DNA of 64,000 nucleotides from Polaribacter marinus (GCF_022662535.1 NZ_JAKQYM010000002.1:310001-374000), one strand, 5' to 3'; shown: positions 43,320 to 52,972, numbered from the stretch's first letter. Numbers and translations are program-made. The notes: a model not told the origin generated them from the sequence alone.

Positions 43320-44279
43320 ATGAAAAAAGCATTGGTAATTTCTGGGGGTGGAAGTAAAGGAGCATTTGCAGGTGGAGTTGCTCAGTACTTAATGAAAGAC
43401 AAAAACAAAGATTATGATTTATTTATAGGAACTTCTACAGGTAGTTTAATGGTTTCTCATTTGGCCTTAGGTATGATTGACGAATTAAAGGAATTGTATA
43501 CTTCTGTAGATCAAAAGGCTATATTTAGTAATAGCCCTTTTAAAGTAAAAAATGTTCATGGTACCAAAGTAATTAGTATTAGGCATTTAAATACATTGTG
43601 GAACTTTATAAATGGTAGAAAAACTTTTGGTGAAAGTAAAAATTTACGAAAGCTGATTAAAAATAATGTTACCCAAAAAATGTATGATGAAATCAAAAAA
43701 AATAATAAAGAAGTTATTGTAACTGTTTCTAATTTAACTGCAAATCAAATTGAATATAAATCTATCAATGAATGTACTTATGATGATTTCTGTGATTGGA
43801 TTTGGGGTTCGTGTAATTATGTTCCGTTTATGAGTTTGTTAGAAAAAGACGGCCAACAATATGCCGATGGTGGTTTTGGTTCTTTGATACCTATTAGAGA
43901 AGCAATTTTAAGAGGAGCAAAAGAAATTGATGCAGTTATCTTAGAAACAGAAATTGTACAAACAAATAGAATGCCTGCTAAAAATCCGTTTTCTTTAATG
44001 TTAGATGTATTTGATTTTATGTTAGAACATGTAGAAAGACATAATATTACTATTGGAAAATTATCTGCAAAGCATCATGATGTAAAATTGAATTTATATT
44101 ATACTCCATCAGTTTTAACCACAAATTCATTAGTGTTTGATAAGGTTTTGATGAAAAAATGGTGGAAGTCTGGTTTTCATCATGCAAAATATAAAGACAA
44201 TGAAAATATGAATGATTTTAGACCCGAAATGATTGATAATCAAATGGTAGAAGAAGGACTAGAAAATTATGATTTGTAA
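43320..44279 (+). CDS. Patatin-like phospholipase
   Basis: 319 residues. The oxyanion motif is GGGSKGAFAGG (about 9-19), the nucleophile Ser39 lies in IGTSTGSLM, and the catalytic Asp in QYADGGFGSL (about 180-189, DGG). This is the Ser-Asp dyad of patatins, lipid acyl hydrolases. No signal peptide; probably cytoplasmic or associated with the membrane. It is transcribed alone and ends ten bases before the end of the convergent S41 peptidase gene. Confidence 0.9.
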   Translation: MKKALVISGGGSKGAFAGGVAQYLMKDKNKDYDLFIGTSTGSLMVSHLALGMIDELKELYTSVDQKAIFSNSPFKVKNVHGTKVISIRHLNTLWNFINGRKTFGESKNLRKLIKNNVTQKMYDEIKKNNKEVIVTVSNLTANQIEYKSINECTYDDFCDWIWGSCNYVPFMSLLEKDGQQYADGGFGSLIPIREAILRGAKEIDAVILETEIVQTNRMPAKNPFSLMLDVFDFMLEHVERHNITIGKLSAKHHDVKLNLYYTPSVLTTNSLVFDKVLMKKWWKSGFHHAKYKDNENMNDFRPEMIDNQMVEEGLENYDL

Positions 44280-44289
44280 TTTGATAAAA

Positions 44290-45750
44290 TTATAAATCTT
44301 CTTTTAACTCTATATACATGTTATTGCTTGTTGGCATTGCTAGTTTAGAGCTATAGATTTCTTTTGATATAACTTCTTGTTCTTTAATATTATTCATTCT
44401 TGCATTTGTACTAATATAGGTTAAAGTCCTATTTAAGAGAGGATCTGATCGTTCTCCTAATACTCCTAAGTTGTTATAATTTTCTGCAAAAACAATTCCT
44501 GGTAAAGTTACTCCTGGGGTAAAACCTTCTGGATGATTTTGATTGTCTTTGTTAGAAATTTCTAAGACCAAAGGTTGCATGGCATAATTGTGATTCGGAT
44601 TTAAGTTATTTCCATTTCTTTTTAAGTTATCAGAATCATATATGGTAATAGATCCCACTTGTTTTCCTACCGTTTTTGTACCAACTAATCTTACGTCAAT
44701 ATAAGAGCTTAAAGAATTGATAACCAATTCTGAAGCAGAAGCAGAACTCCCTGTAACAATAAAATATATTTTTGTTAACCCTAGGCTATTAATCGTTTCA
44801 TTAACTAAGCCATTATTTATTTTGTTTGTAAATTTATTTATAAAACTACTCGGATCGGATGCTTCTTGTACTTTTCGATTCCATACCTGTTTAGAGAAAG
44901 TATCGTCATTATATTGTCCTGTTATCATGCTTCCTAAGTAGGTTGCAGTTCTTACCGATCCACCACCATTGTAGCGTAAATCGATGATTAATTCATTTAT
45001 GTTTTCTGATTTAAAATTATTAAAAACAGCGTTTAATTCAGCATCAAAAGAACTAGAAAATTGATTGTACATCAAATATCCAATTTTTTTATTTCCATCA
45101 TTAATTATTTTAGAAATAGCAATTGGATTTTCTTGTAATTGAGTTTTATCTAAAGAAATAGTGTTGTTATTTCCAATAGGGTTCCCGTTATTGTAATCGG
45201 CTAATTCAATACTATAATTAGTGTTATTGTTAAATAATAAATTTTTATAATTAGAAAGTGTAAGTTGAGTTCCATCTACAATATTAAAAATCATACCTCT
45301 TGTTATGCCTTTTCTAAAAGCATCCGAATTAGGAATAACGTATCGAACATAGCCAAAAACATTAGAGCTTCCATTAGTATATTTCACCAAGCCAAACTCC
45401 ATACCATTACTTAAGTTTATTCCTTGAAAAGAGTTTTCTAAAGCAATATAATCATCTACAATCCAAGAGTATTTATCAATTGTTCCTGGTTGATTTAGTA
45501 AGCTGTTAAAAACACTTTCTGGTGAAGAAAATCCGCTATAATGTGTGTATAATTCATCAAAATCAGCAAATCGATTATCCGCTAAGTCAGGAACATCTTT
45601 TTGCCATAAATAATAGGCATTTAAACCTTTCCAAATAAAGTAGTTAATATCGTCATTTATAGTTGGTTCAAAGTGAGAAAATTTCTTGTCCTCACAAGAA
45701 TTTAGTAGAATTACAATCAATAATAAGCTAAACTGAATAATCCTTTTCAT
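44290..45750 (-). CDS. S41 family (C-terminal processing) peptidase, lipoprotein
   Basis: 486 residues from the ATG at 45750 (MKRIIQFSLLLIVILLNSCE), a lipoprotein signal with Cys at 19. It holds a PDZ-like part and the S41 domain with the catalytic Ser in VTGSSASASELVINSL and Lys363 in VGTKTVGKQVGSIT, the complete Ser-Lys dyad of CtpA/Tsp. It begins one base after the stop of a paralogue that has lost this Lys. These two form a tandem pair with 30-45 percent similar wording by eye, for instance FTPGVTLPGIVF and LGVLGERSDPLLNRTL against FTPNINLC and LGVLGETSDPILNRVL. Role in surface or periplasmic proteolysis is likely. Confidence 0.87.
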   Translation of the reverse strand: MKRIIQFSLLLIVILLNSCEDKKFSHFEPTINDDINYFIWKGLNAYYLWQKDVPDLADNRFADFDELYTHYSGFSSPESVFNSLLNQPGTIDKYSWIVDDYIALENSFQGINLSNGMEFGLVKYTNGSSNVFGYVRYVIPNSDAFRKGITRGMIFNIVDGTQLTLSNYKNLLFNNNTNYSIELADYNNGNPIGNNNTISLDKTQLQENPIAISKIINDGNKKIGYLMYNQFSSSFDAELNAVFNNFKSENINELIIDLRYNGGGSVRTATYLGSMITGQYNDDTFSKQVWNRKVQEASDPSSFINKFTNKINNGLVNETINSLGLTKIYFIVTGSSASASELVINSLSSYIDVRLVGTKTVGKQVGSITIYDSDNLKRNGNNLNPNHNYAMQPLVLEISNKDNQNHPEGFTPGVTLPGIVFAENYNNLGVLGERSDPLLNRTLTYISTNARMNNIKEQEVISKEIYSSKLAMPTSNNMYIELKEDL

Positions 45751-45751
45751 T

Positions 45752-47209
45752 TTAATATGTGTTAGGTAAGTTTTGTTTGATAAATACACCATTGTCTATT
45801 TCTCTTTTAGGACTTATACTATTGAATAAATAATCAAAACTATTAGGGTTACAAATAGGGCTAATACCTGTATTTCCACTGGAAACATAATTTAAAACTC
45901 TATTTAAAATAGGATCTGAAGTTTCGCCTAATACACCTAAATTGATAACGTCTTCATTTGAGCATAAATTGATATTTGGTGTAAATCCGTTTTCATAGGT
46001 TTGATTGTCTTTGTTTAAAAAATTCAATACTATTGGCTGTAAAGCAACAGTATGTGTCATGTTTCTTAAACCAAAATCGTAATCATTAGAGTTGTATAAA
46101 GTAATAGATCCAGTATTGTTCCCTGAAGTTTGATTCCCTATTAAATGCACATTAATATATGGACTTAAGCTATTTACCAATAATTCTACTGCAGAAGAGC
46201 CTGAAAAATTTTCTCCATTTAAAATGATATAAAGGTCTTTTATTTTTAAGCTGTTAAAATTAGTATTGGCATTTAACTTATCTGAAAATTTTGTGATTAA
46301 TGAATCAGGTTGATTTGCTAAAAACCAAGATTGGGATTTTGAATTCCATTCTTCTTTTATCAAAACTTCATCAGGAAATTCCCCAGTAATCATATTCGCA
46401 ATTTGTGAGATGTTTTTAGCAAAACTTCCTCCACCAATATTATATCTTAAGTCAATTATTAATTTATTAACAAATTGATTTTTAAAACTTAAGAAGGTGT
46501 TATTTAAATTATTTATATAAATCTTTGAAAAATCATTATTATACATTAAATACCCAATATTGTCTGCCCCAATAGTAATTATTTTGTCTAAAAATATAGG
46601 TTCGTATGTATAGTTTTGTTTTTCTAAAGCTACTGTTTTTGCATTTGGGGTAACTATAGTCCCGTTAAAATTAGCCATGTTTAAAGTGAAATTATCAGAT
46701 CCATTTAAAAGGATGTTTTGATAATTTGCTCTAGTTAATTGCACGCCATCTACAGCATAAAAATACTCACCTCTTAAAATGTTTTTAGAAGAAGCATCAG
46801 AATTAGGTAGAATATGCGTTACGTAAGCTAAAACATTGTCTGAACTGCCTGGTTCTGCTATTATACCAAACTCAACACCGTTGGTGAAATCTGTTCTTAA
46901 TACTGAGTTTTCTTCAATAGTATTGTAATCTTCAATCAAAGTAGATTTTGTATCACCCGAAACTAATAAACTAGAAAACAAAGTCTGATAATCAGGAAAT
47001 GAACTTAAATAACTATTTAATTGCTCATCAGAATGAAATCTTAGATCAGATAAATCTTCAATTTGATCTTGATGCAAGTAATATGCGTTTAAACCTTTCC
47101 AAACAAAATCATGAACAATAAGGTCTTGAGGAACTTCATATTCTTTAGAACAGCTTGTGAAAATGGAAATAAATAATGATAAACTAATAAGTTTTAAAAA
47201 ATTCCTCAT
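45752..47209 (-). CDS. S41-family paralogue, probably inactive
   Basis: 485 residues. Lipoprotein signal MRNFLKLISLSLFISIFTSCSK, Cys at 20. The S41 fold is complete and the Ser is kept (Ser339 in NFSGSSAVELLVNS), but the Lys position reads TSGNNTG (Asn364) where the next gene has TVGKQVG. The loss of the general base predicts a proteolytically inactive paralogue, perhaps a regulator or substrate binder for the active copy. The start MRNFLK follows a gap of 155 bases shared with the divergent ECF sigma gene. First gene of a two-gene operon. Confidence 0.82.
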   Translation of the reverse strand: MRNFLKLISLSLFISIFTSCSKEYEVPQDLIVHDFVWKGLNAYYLHQDQIEDLSDLRFHSDEQLNSYLSSFPDYQTLFSSLLVSGDTKSTLIEDYNTIEENSVLRTDFTNGVEFGIIAEPGSSDNVLAYVTHILPNSDASSKNILRGEYFYAVDGVQLTRANYQNILLNGSDNFTLNMANFNGTIVTPNAKTVALEKQNYTYEPIFLDKIITIGADNIGYLMYNNDFSKIYINNLNNTFLSFKNQFVNKLIIDLRYNIGGGSFAKNISQIANMITGEFPDEVLIKEEWNSKSQSWFLANQPDSLITKFSDKLNANTNFNSLKIKDLYIILNGENFSGSSAVELLVNSLSPYINVHLIGNQTSGNNTGSITLYNSNDYDFGLRNMTHTVALQPIVLNFLNKDNQTYENGFTPNINLCSNEDVINLGVLGETSDPILNRVLNYVSSGNTGISPICNPNSFDYLFNSISPKREIDNGVFIKQNLPNTY

Positions 47210-47281
47210 GTAAAAATGTATAGTTATTATAATAAATTTAACGCAATTTAAACATATTTAGTATTATTTTTAAGAATATGA

Positions 47282-47307
47282 TGTAACAAAATTTATTGTA
47301 CATCGTC
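47282..47307 (+). promoter_or_regulatory. Putative ECF-sigma autoregulatory promoter TGTAAC-N16-CGTC
   Basis: TGTAAC at 47282-47287 and CGTC (in CGTCGTA) at 47304-47307, 16 bases apart, 58 bases before the sigma ATG. Identical elements and spacing occur at 1420-1445. ECF sigma genes commonly read their own promoter. Confidence 0.55.
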
Positions 47308-47364
47308 GTAATAATGTAAACCCGATAAAAAGAAAAGGCTTTACAAATTAAATCAACCGTAATA

Positions 47365-47874
47365 ATGAACCAATCAGACTTTTTAAAAGTTGTTTTACCG
47401 TTTAAAGACAAAGTCTTCAGATTAGCAAAAAGACTTTTGGTTTCTACTGAAGAAGCTGAAGATGCTACGCAAGAACTGTTGTTTAAACTATGGAGAAGCA
47501 AAGAAAAAATTGCTGATTATAAAAATGTTGAAGCCTTTGCAATGACCATGACAAAAAATTATTGTTATGATAGATTAAAATCGAAACAAGCAAGTAACTT
47601 AACTTTAGTTCATAGTAATTATAAAGAAAAAGAAACGTCTTTAGATAAGAAGATAGAACATCGAGATAGTGTAAACCAAGTACACCGATTGATAGAAGAT
47701 TTGCCAGAACAACAAAAAATTATTATTCAATTAAGAGATATTGAACAATATGATTTTGATGAAATTTGCAAAATGGTTGATATGAAACCTACGGCAGTAA
47801 GAGTGGCGTTATCTAGAGCAAGAAAAACAATAAGAGAAGCATTAATTAAAAAACACAACTATGGAGTTAGCTAA
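47365..47874 (+). CDS. ECF-type RNA polymerase sigma factor
   Basis: 169 residues. Sigma region 2 covers about 10-75 (FKDKVFRLAKRLLVSTEEAEDATQELLFKLW, with the DAxQE box), and region 4.2 covers about 110-160 (LPEQQKIIIQLRDIEQYDFDEICKMV, then KPTAVRVALSRARKTIREAL, the promoter -35 reader). No region 1 or 3, as in ECF factors. The following gene overlaps by 14 bases and encodes a membrane protein of the anti-sigma kind. A TGTAAC-N16-CGTC promoter sits upstream. The regulon probably includes the two DUF4252 genes after it, by operon position. Confidence 0.9.
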   Translation: MNQSDFLKVVLPFKDKVFRLAKRLLVSTEEAEDATQELLFKLWRSKEKIADYKNVEAFAMTMTKNYCYDRLKSKQASNLTLVHSNYKEKETSLDKKIEHRDSVNQVHRLIEDLPEQQKIIIQLRDIEQYDFDEICKMVDMKPTAVRVALSRARKTIREALIKKHNYGVS

Positions 47875-48295
47875 CATAGAAAAATTAGTACAAAAATACT
47901 TAGACGCAGAAACTACTTTGCAAGAAGAAACAACCTTAAGAAACTATTTTACAGGAGGTGATGTTGCACCACATTTGCAAGAATACGAGTACATGTTTAA
48001 TTATTTTACTATTAGCAAAGATGAAACGTATACAAAAACCATTCAGTTAGAACCTAAGAAATTTAAAAAGAAAAACTTAAAATGGTTATCTGTAGCAGCA
48101 TCAGTAGTATTATTGTTTAGTGTATTTGTTGGAAAACAACAATATGACACACACTTACAAAGACAAGAGGCGCAAAGACAATTTGAGCAAATAAGTAAAG
48201 GATTAAGGCTTTTATCATCAAACCTTCAAAAAGGAGAGCAAGCAGTAGCAACCTTATATACTTATGAAAATACCGTAAAAAAAATATTAAAATAA
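47861..48295 (+). CDS. Probable anti-sigma factor, single-span membrane protein
   Basis: 144 residues. The cytoplasmic N-terminal part is about 75 residues (MELANIEKLVQKYLDAETTL, then TLRNYFTGGDVAPHLQEYEY) with the short helical anti-sigma look of flavobacteria. One membrane helix follows (about 75-92, WLSVAASVVLLFSVFVG), then a periplasmic coiled region. It overlaps the sigma gene by 14 bases, the classic translational coupling of sigma/anti-sigma pairs. No Zn-binding HxxxCxxC motif is seen, so the interaction mode is not the ZAS kind. The role is inferred from position and topology. Confidence 0.72.
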   Translation: MELANIEKLVQKYLDAETTLQEETTLRNYFTGGDVAPHLQEYEYMFNYFTISKDETYTKTIQLEPKKFKKKNLKWLSVAASVVLLFSVFVGKQQYDTHLQRQEAQRQFEQISKGLRLLSSNLQKGEQAVATLYTYENTVKKILK

Positions 48296-48334
48296 AACCA
48301 AGTAAAATAGTAAAACCAAGTAAATAGATAAATT

Positions 48335-48853
48335 ATGAAAAAAATAGCAATATTAATAGCGCTAGTAGTTGCGCCAATAGCAACAAGTGCACAATCTTTT
48401 TTTGACACCTTAGAAGATACAGATGGAATAGATATGGTGGTAGTAACCAAAGATGCTTTTGAACTAATTTCTAAATTCAAGAATGTTAGTATCGAAGATA
48501 ATGAAGGAATGAAAGTCTTTCAAATGATTCAAGATTTAAAAGAATTCAAAATGTTTTCTACAGATAATAAATCTTTAGCAAACAAAATGGATGCCATGGT
48601 TATTTCTGCAATCAAAAAACAAAACCTAACTCAATTAATGAGGATTAAAGAAGATGATTCACGTATAAAAATTTACGTAAAATCAACAAAAAACAAAGAT
48701 TATGTGAGTGAAGTATTGATGTTTATAAAAGGTATTGATAAAAAAACAAAAGGAAATTCTGAGGCAATAATTGTTTCTTTAACAGGAAATATAGATATCA
48801 ATAAAATGTCTGAATTAGCAGATACGTTTGTGAAAGACGGTAATAAAAAATAA
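48335..48853 (+). CDS. DUF4252 protein, exported (first copy)
   Basis: 172 residues. Signal peptide MKKIAILIALVVAPIATSAQ. The body FFDTLEDTDGIDMVVVTKDA, then FKMFSTDNKSLANKMDAMVI and KGNSEAIIVSLTGNIDINKMSEL, is the DUF4252 pattern of Bacteroidota. No function is assigned. The family often sits beside ECF sigma genes, as here (40 bases after the anti-sigma gene), so it is likely a direct target. A terminator follows, before the second DUF4252 gene. Confidence 0.85.
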   Translation: MKKIAILIALVVAPIATSAQSFFDTLEDTDGIDMVVVTKDAFELISKFKNVSIEDNEGMKVFQMIQDLKEFKMFSTDNKSLANKMDAMVISAIKKQNLTQLMRIKEDDSRIKIYVKSTKNKDYVSEVLMFIKGIDKKTKGNSEAIIVSLTGNIDINKMSELADTFVKDGNKK

Positions 48854-48864
48854 AACTAGTACTA

Positions 48865-48898
48865 TTAAAATCGAGTTTTAAATAACTCGATTTTTTCT
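48865..48898 (+). terminator. Intrinsic terminator between the two DUF4252 genes
   Basis: AAAATCGAGTT (48867-48877) pairs with AACTCGATTTT (48884-48894) and is followed by T. It should lower expression of the second copy. Confidence 0.82.
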
Positions 48899-48915
48899 AA
48901 CTTAAAACATATAAC

Positions 48916-49461
48916 ATGAAAAAGATAACTACAATTCTTTCTTTGGTATTTGTAATGGTTTTTGCAAGTTCTTGTAAAAAAGAAAAATCATTACAAACCT
49001 ATTTGGTAGATACTAGCGGGAAAGAAGGATTTTATACAGGAGATTTACCAATTAGTTCGCTGCTTTCTGCAAAAGCAGATGTTTCAAAAGAAGTTACAGA
49101 AACTATTAAGAGCATTAAGAAAATTAATTTTGCCTTTTTACCAAAAAAAGCGGATAACACAACTGCTTATGAAACTGAAAAAGCAAAACTAAAAAATATA
49201 CTTGAAGATAATAATCGATACAAAAACCTAATGTCTATGAAGGCAAAAGGAATGAATGTAAAAGTTTATTATACAGGAAGTACAGAATCAATAGACGAAG
49301 TTATTGCTTTTGCTTATAGTAAAAAATCTGGAGTGGGAGTTGCAAGATTACTTGGAGAAAACATGAATCCAGCAAAAATTATAGAAATGATGAACAGTAT
49401 AAAAGTAGATGCTGATAATCTTAATTTAGAACAATTTAGCGCTATTTTTAAAGGGAAATAA
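48916..49461 (+). CDS. DUF4252 lipoprotein (second copy)
   Basis: 181 residues. Lipoprotein signal MKKITTILSLVFVMVFASSC with Cys at 20. DUF4252 body: KKINFAFLPKKADNTTAYET, then VKVYYTGSTESIDEVIAFAY and GVGVARLLGENMNPAKIIEM. It is a diverged paralogue of the preceding exported protein, here tethered to a membrane by its lipid. It follows a terminator that leaves only 18 bases before its start, so it is expressed either by read-through or from a promoter inside the hairpin region. Confidence 0.85.
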   Translation: MKKITTILSLVFVMVFASSCKKEKSLQTYLVDTSGKEGFYTGDLPISSLLSAKADVSKEVTETIKSIKKINFAFLPKKADNTTAYETEKAKLKNILEDNNRYKNLMSMKAKGMNVKVYYTGSTESIDEVIAFAYSKKSGVGVARLLGENMNPAKIIEMMNSIKVDADNLNLEQFSAIFKGK

Positions 49462-49480
49462 ATTTCAAACTTACTGTATT

Positions 49481-49518
49481 AAAAGCTGTAATTTCTTAAG
49501 AAGTTACAGCTTTTTCAT
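49481..49518 (+). terminator. Intrinsic terminator of the sigma/DUF4252 operon
   Basis: AAAGCTGTAA (49482-49491) pairs with TTACAGCTTT (49504-49513), with further TTTC/GAAG pairing inside, followed by T. Confidence 0.85.
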
Positions 49519-49587
49519 TTTAACTGCTCATTAACAACTACGCTATTTTAATTTCTTATTTTTGACACTTTAAAGAAAATGACGATT

Positions 49588-52029
49588 ATGAAAATTCAAA
49601 AATTCCTGTTTATATCTTTTGTGATGTTAACTTTTGTTAGTTTTTCGCAAAATTCTAATTTATATAGGGCAGAAAAAGATAAAATTCACGATTTAGTGCA
49701 TACAAAATTAAAAGTAGATTTTAATTTTGCAGAAAAACAATTAAATGGTGAAGCTTGGATTACCGCTAAACCTCATTTTTATACAACAAGTAAAATTACT
49801 TTAGATGCAAAATCTATGCTTATTCACAATGTTTCTATGAATAACAGAAAATTAGATTTTAATTATGATGATTTTAAACTGATTATTGATTTACCAAAAG
49901 AATACAAAAAGAACGAAGAATTTACCCTTTATATTAAGTATACCGCGCGTCCAGAAAAAGTTAAACAAAAAGGAAGCGCTGCCATAACAGATGCTAAAGG
50001 TTTGTATTTTATAAATGCAGATGGAGCAGATAAAAATAAACCTACACAAATCTGGACACAAGGAGAAACTGAAGCAAGTAGCTGTTGGTTTCCAACAATA
50101 GATAGCCCGAATCAAAAAACATCACAAGAAATTTATATAACTGTTCCTAATAAATATGTAACACTTTCTAACGGAAAACTCGTCAATCAAATTAAAAAAG
50201 GAGATAATAGAACAGATTATTGGAAGTTTGAACAAAAACATGCTCCATATTTGTTTTTTATGGGAGTAGGTGAATATGAAATTATTAAAGATTCCTATAA
50301 AAATATACCCGTAGATTATTATGTAGAAAAAGAATACGCACCTTATGCTAAAGATATTTTTGGTAAAACTCCAGAAATGATGGAGTTCTTTTCTACAATC
50401 TTAGGAGTAGAGTATCCTTGGAATAAATACAGTCAAATTGTTGGTAGAGATTATGTTTCTGGAGCAATGGAAAATACAACAGCTGTAATTCATGGAGAAC
50501 AGGCTTATCAAAAGCCAGGGCAACTAATTGATGAGAATAAGCAAGAAAACACGATTGCGCATGAGTTATTTCATCATTGGTTTGGAGATTTAGTAACCTC
50601 AGAAAGCTGGTCTAATCTTACGTTAAATGAGTCTTTTGCAAATTATAGTGAATATTTATGGAGAGAACATAAATATGGAAAAGTAGAAGCTGAAATGCAC
50701 TTATTTGAGGAAGTGAAATCTTATATGAATGGTCAAAATTTCGACAAACATTTAGTTCGTTTTAATTATGATGACAAAGAAGATATGTTTGATTTAGTAA
50801 GCTATAATAAAGGTGGAGCTATTTTACATATGTTAAGAAAATATTTAGGGGATGATGCTTTTTTTGAAGGTTTAAAAACTTATTTAAACGAATATAAATA
50901 CAAAACGGCAGAAGTGCATCAGCTGCGTTTAATCTTCGAAAAAATTACAGGAAAAGACTTAAACTGGTTTTTTAATCAATGGTATTTTGGAGGAGGATAT
51001 CCTAAAATTGAAATCTCTTATGATTATAATACTTTAAGAAAAACAGTAACTATAAATATTATTCAATTACAAGGTAAATCGTTTAAATTTCCTTTTGCAA
51101 TTGATATTTTTGAAGGAAATAAGAGAAGAAGGCACACTGTTTTTGTAGAAGGTAAAGATGCTTCTTTTTCATTTCCGTACACAAAACAGCCAACATTAAT
51201 TCAAGTAAATGCAGATGGAGCATTGATTTGCGAAATCACAGAAAACAAAGTTTTAAGTGATTATATTTTTCAACTAAAAAATGCAGATAATTATGTGCAT
51301 CGAAGAGAGGCATTAATAGAAGTTGCTAAAAAACAAGACGATAAAGATGCATTTAATGCAGTTGTTGCTGCTATGAATGATAAGGCTTATAAAATTAGAA
51401 TCCTTGCATTAGAAAAAATAGATTTAATTAATAAATTTTCTAAAAAAGATGCCATTCATAAAATTATGCAAATGGCCAATTCTGATGAGAAAACATTAGT
51501 GCAAGCTGCGGCAATTTATACTTTAGGAAAATTAACAGATCCGGAGTTAAAGCCAATTTTTGAAAAAGCTTTGCAGAGTAAATCGTATTCTGTGTTAGGA
51601 AAAGCGTTAGTTGCTATGTATTATGTAGACAAACAATTGGCAATAACAAAATCTAAACAATTGCCAGATGAAGTTAGACAAATTTTAGCAACACCTCTGA
51701 CTAGAATTTTTATTGAAGAAAATGATGAAAAGGAATTGCCTTTTATTGCTAAAAATGTAGTTTCTGGCTTGTTTTTGTCTAATGATGATGCTATAAAAGT
51801 ACTTTATCAAAAAGCATTAAAACAAATTTCTATAAGTGAAAATTCAGAAGCTATTCAAAACTTAGTCGATGATATGGTTGTAAAAGGAAATCAATATAAA
51901 CAGTTTAATTTTGATAAGGTTGTCATTAATTTAATGCGTACTATGATACAAGATCAAAAGAAACAAAATACCTCTAATAGAGATAGAAATACAGAAATTA
52001 TTAAAGAAGCAATGGCAAAACTATTGTAA
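49588..52029 (+). CDS. M1 family aminopeptidase
   Basis: 813 residues from the ATG at 49588 (MKIQKFLFISFVMLTFVSFS), a signal peptide; the ATG three codons earlier is also possible. A consensus -7 box TATTTTTG lies at 49557-49564. M1 motifs: the exopeptidase box GAMENTTAVI, and the zinc site HELFHHWFG with the downstream Glu in NLTLNESFANYSEYLW. The C-terminal 250 residues form HEAT-like repeats (VHRREALIEVAKKQDDKDAF; SDEKTLVQAAAIYTLGKLTD). It removes N-terminal residues from peptides in the periplasm. Transcribed alone. Confidence 0.95.
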   Translation: MKIQKFLFISFVMLTFVSFSQNSNLYRAEKDKIHDLVHTKLKVDFNFAEKQLNGEAWITAKPHFYTTSKITLDAKSMLIHNVSMNNRKLDFNYDDFKLIIDLPKEYKKNEEFTLYIKYTARPEKVKQKGSAAITDAKGLYFINADGADKNKPTQIWTQGETEASSCWFPTIDSPNQKTSQEIYITVPNKYVTLSNGKLVNQIKKGDNRTDYWKFEQKHAPYLFFMGVGEYEIIKDSYKNIPVDYYVEKEYAPYAKDIFGKTPEMMEFFSTILGVEYPWNKYSQIVGRDYVSGAMENTTAVIHGEQAYQKPGQLIDENKQENTIAHELFHHWFGDLVTSESWSNLTLNESFANYSEYLWREHKYGKVEAEMHLFEEVKSYMNGQNFDKHLVRFNYDDKEDMFDLVSYNKGGAILHMLRKYLGDDAFFEGLKTYLNEYKYKTAEVHQLRLIFEKITGKDLNWFFNQWYFGGGYPKIEISYDYNTLRKTVTINIIQLQGKSFKFPFAIDIFEGNKRRRHTVFVEGKDASFSFPYTKQPTLIQVNADGALICEITENKVLSDYIFQLKNADNYVHRREALIEVAKKQDDKDAFNAVVAAMNDKAYKIRILALEKIDLINKFSKKDAIHKIMQMANSDEKTLVQAAAIYTLGKLTDPELKPIFEKALQSKSYSVLGKALVAMYYVDKQLAITKSKQLPDEVRQILATPLTRIFIEENDEKELPFIAKNVVSGLFLSNDDAIKVLYQKALKQISISENSEAIQNLVDDMVVKGNQYKQFNFDKVVINLMRTMIQDQKKQNTSNRDRNTEIIKEAMAKLL

Positions 52030-52090
52030 TTTTTTATTTAATTTATTTCTTTTAACTTAGCTCGCATAGAATTTCATGAAACAATAATCT

Positions 52091-52972
52091 ATGACAGCTG
52101 CCGAATTGATTAGTAATATTTTTTTACCATTATCTCTAGCGATTATTATGTTAGGTATGGGAATGACTTTAGTTCTTTCTGATTTTACAAGAATCATTAA
52201 ATATCCTAAAGCTATTTTAATAGGACTTACAAATCAACTATTACTTTTACCTATTATTGGTTTTTCGTTGGCAATAGTCTTTAATTTAAGTCCTGTAATG
52301 GCTGTAGGATTAATGATTTTAGCAACTTGTCCTGGTGGACCAACAAGTAATTTAATAACGCAAATTTGTAAAGGGAATATTGCTTTATCTGTAACACTTA
52401 CCGCTATTGCAAGTATTGTAAGTGTGCTTACCATACCTTTTATTTTGTCTTATGCATTGTCCTATTTTGGTTCAGATACAAATGTTACAATTAAGCTACC
52501 TATTTTAAATACAATTTTACAAATAATGGTAATTACTGTTATTCCTATTGCTATAGGAATGTTTATTCGTAAATACAGAGAAAAATTTGCCAATAGAATG
52601 GAAAAAACAATGCGAATAGCATCTACAATTATTTTTATTCTTGTTTTTATCGCTGTTTTGGCAGCAAACTTTAAGTTGATAGGAACAGCAATGAAAGAGG
52701 TGGGATTGGTTACTTTGTTGTTAAATGTAGTTACTATGGCAGTTGGTTATTTAACAGCTAAATTATTTAATTTAAACATAAAAAATGCAATTTCAATAAC
52801 AATTGAAAGTGGGATACAAAACGGAACGCTGGCATTTGTAATTGCTACAACCATCCTAAATAACATAGAAATGGGGATACCTACGGCAGCTTATTCTATC
52901 TGGATGTTTATAACCGGAGGAATTTTAATGTGGCAATTATCAAAAAGGAAAACTATAGGAGAATCTAAATAG
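52091..52972 (+). CDS. Bile acid:sodium symporter (BASS) family protein
   Basis: 293 residues with about nine membrane helices. The BASS core is visible: GLMILATCPGGPTSNLITQI (about 75-94) and the late motif ISITIESGIQNGTLAFVIATTIL (about 236-258). The family carries organic anions with Na+, for example pantoate, pyruvate or bile acids; which one is not visible. Transcribed alone, with a terminator after it. Confidence 0.9.
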   Translation: MTAAELISNIFLPLSLAIIMLGMGMTLVLSDFTRIIKYPKAILIGLTNQLLLLPIIGFSLAIVFNLSPVMAVGLMILATCPGGPTSNLITQICKGNIALSVTLTAIASIVSVLTIPFILSYALSYFGSDTNVTIKLPILNTILQIMVITVIPIAIGMFIRKYREKFANRMEKTMRIASTIIFILVFIAVLAANFKLIGTAMKEVGLVTLLLNVVTMAVGYLTAKLFNLNIKNAISITIESGIQNGTLAFVIATTILNNIEMGIPTAAYSIWMFITGGILMWQLSKRKTIGESK

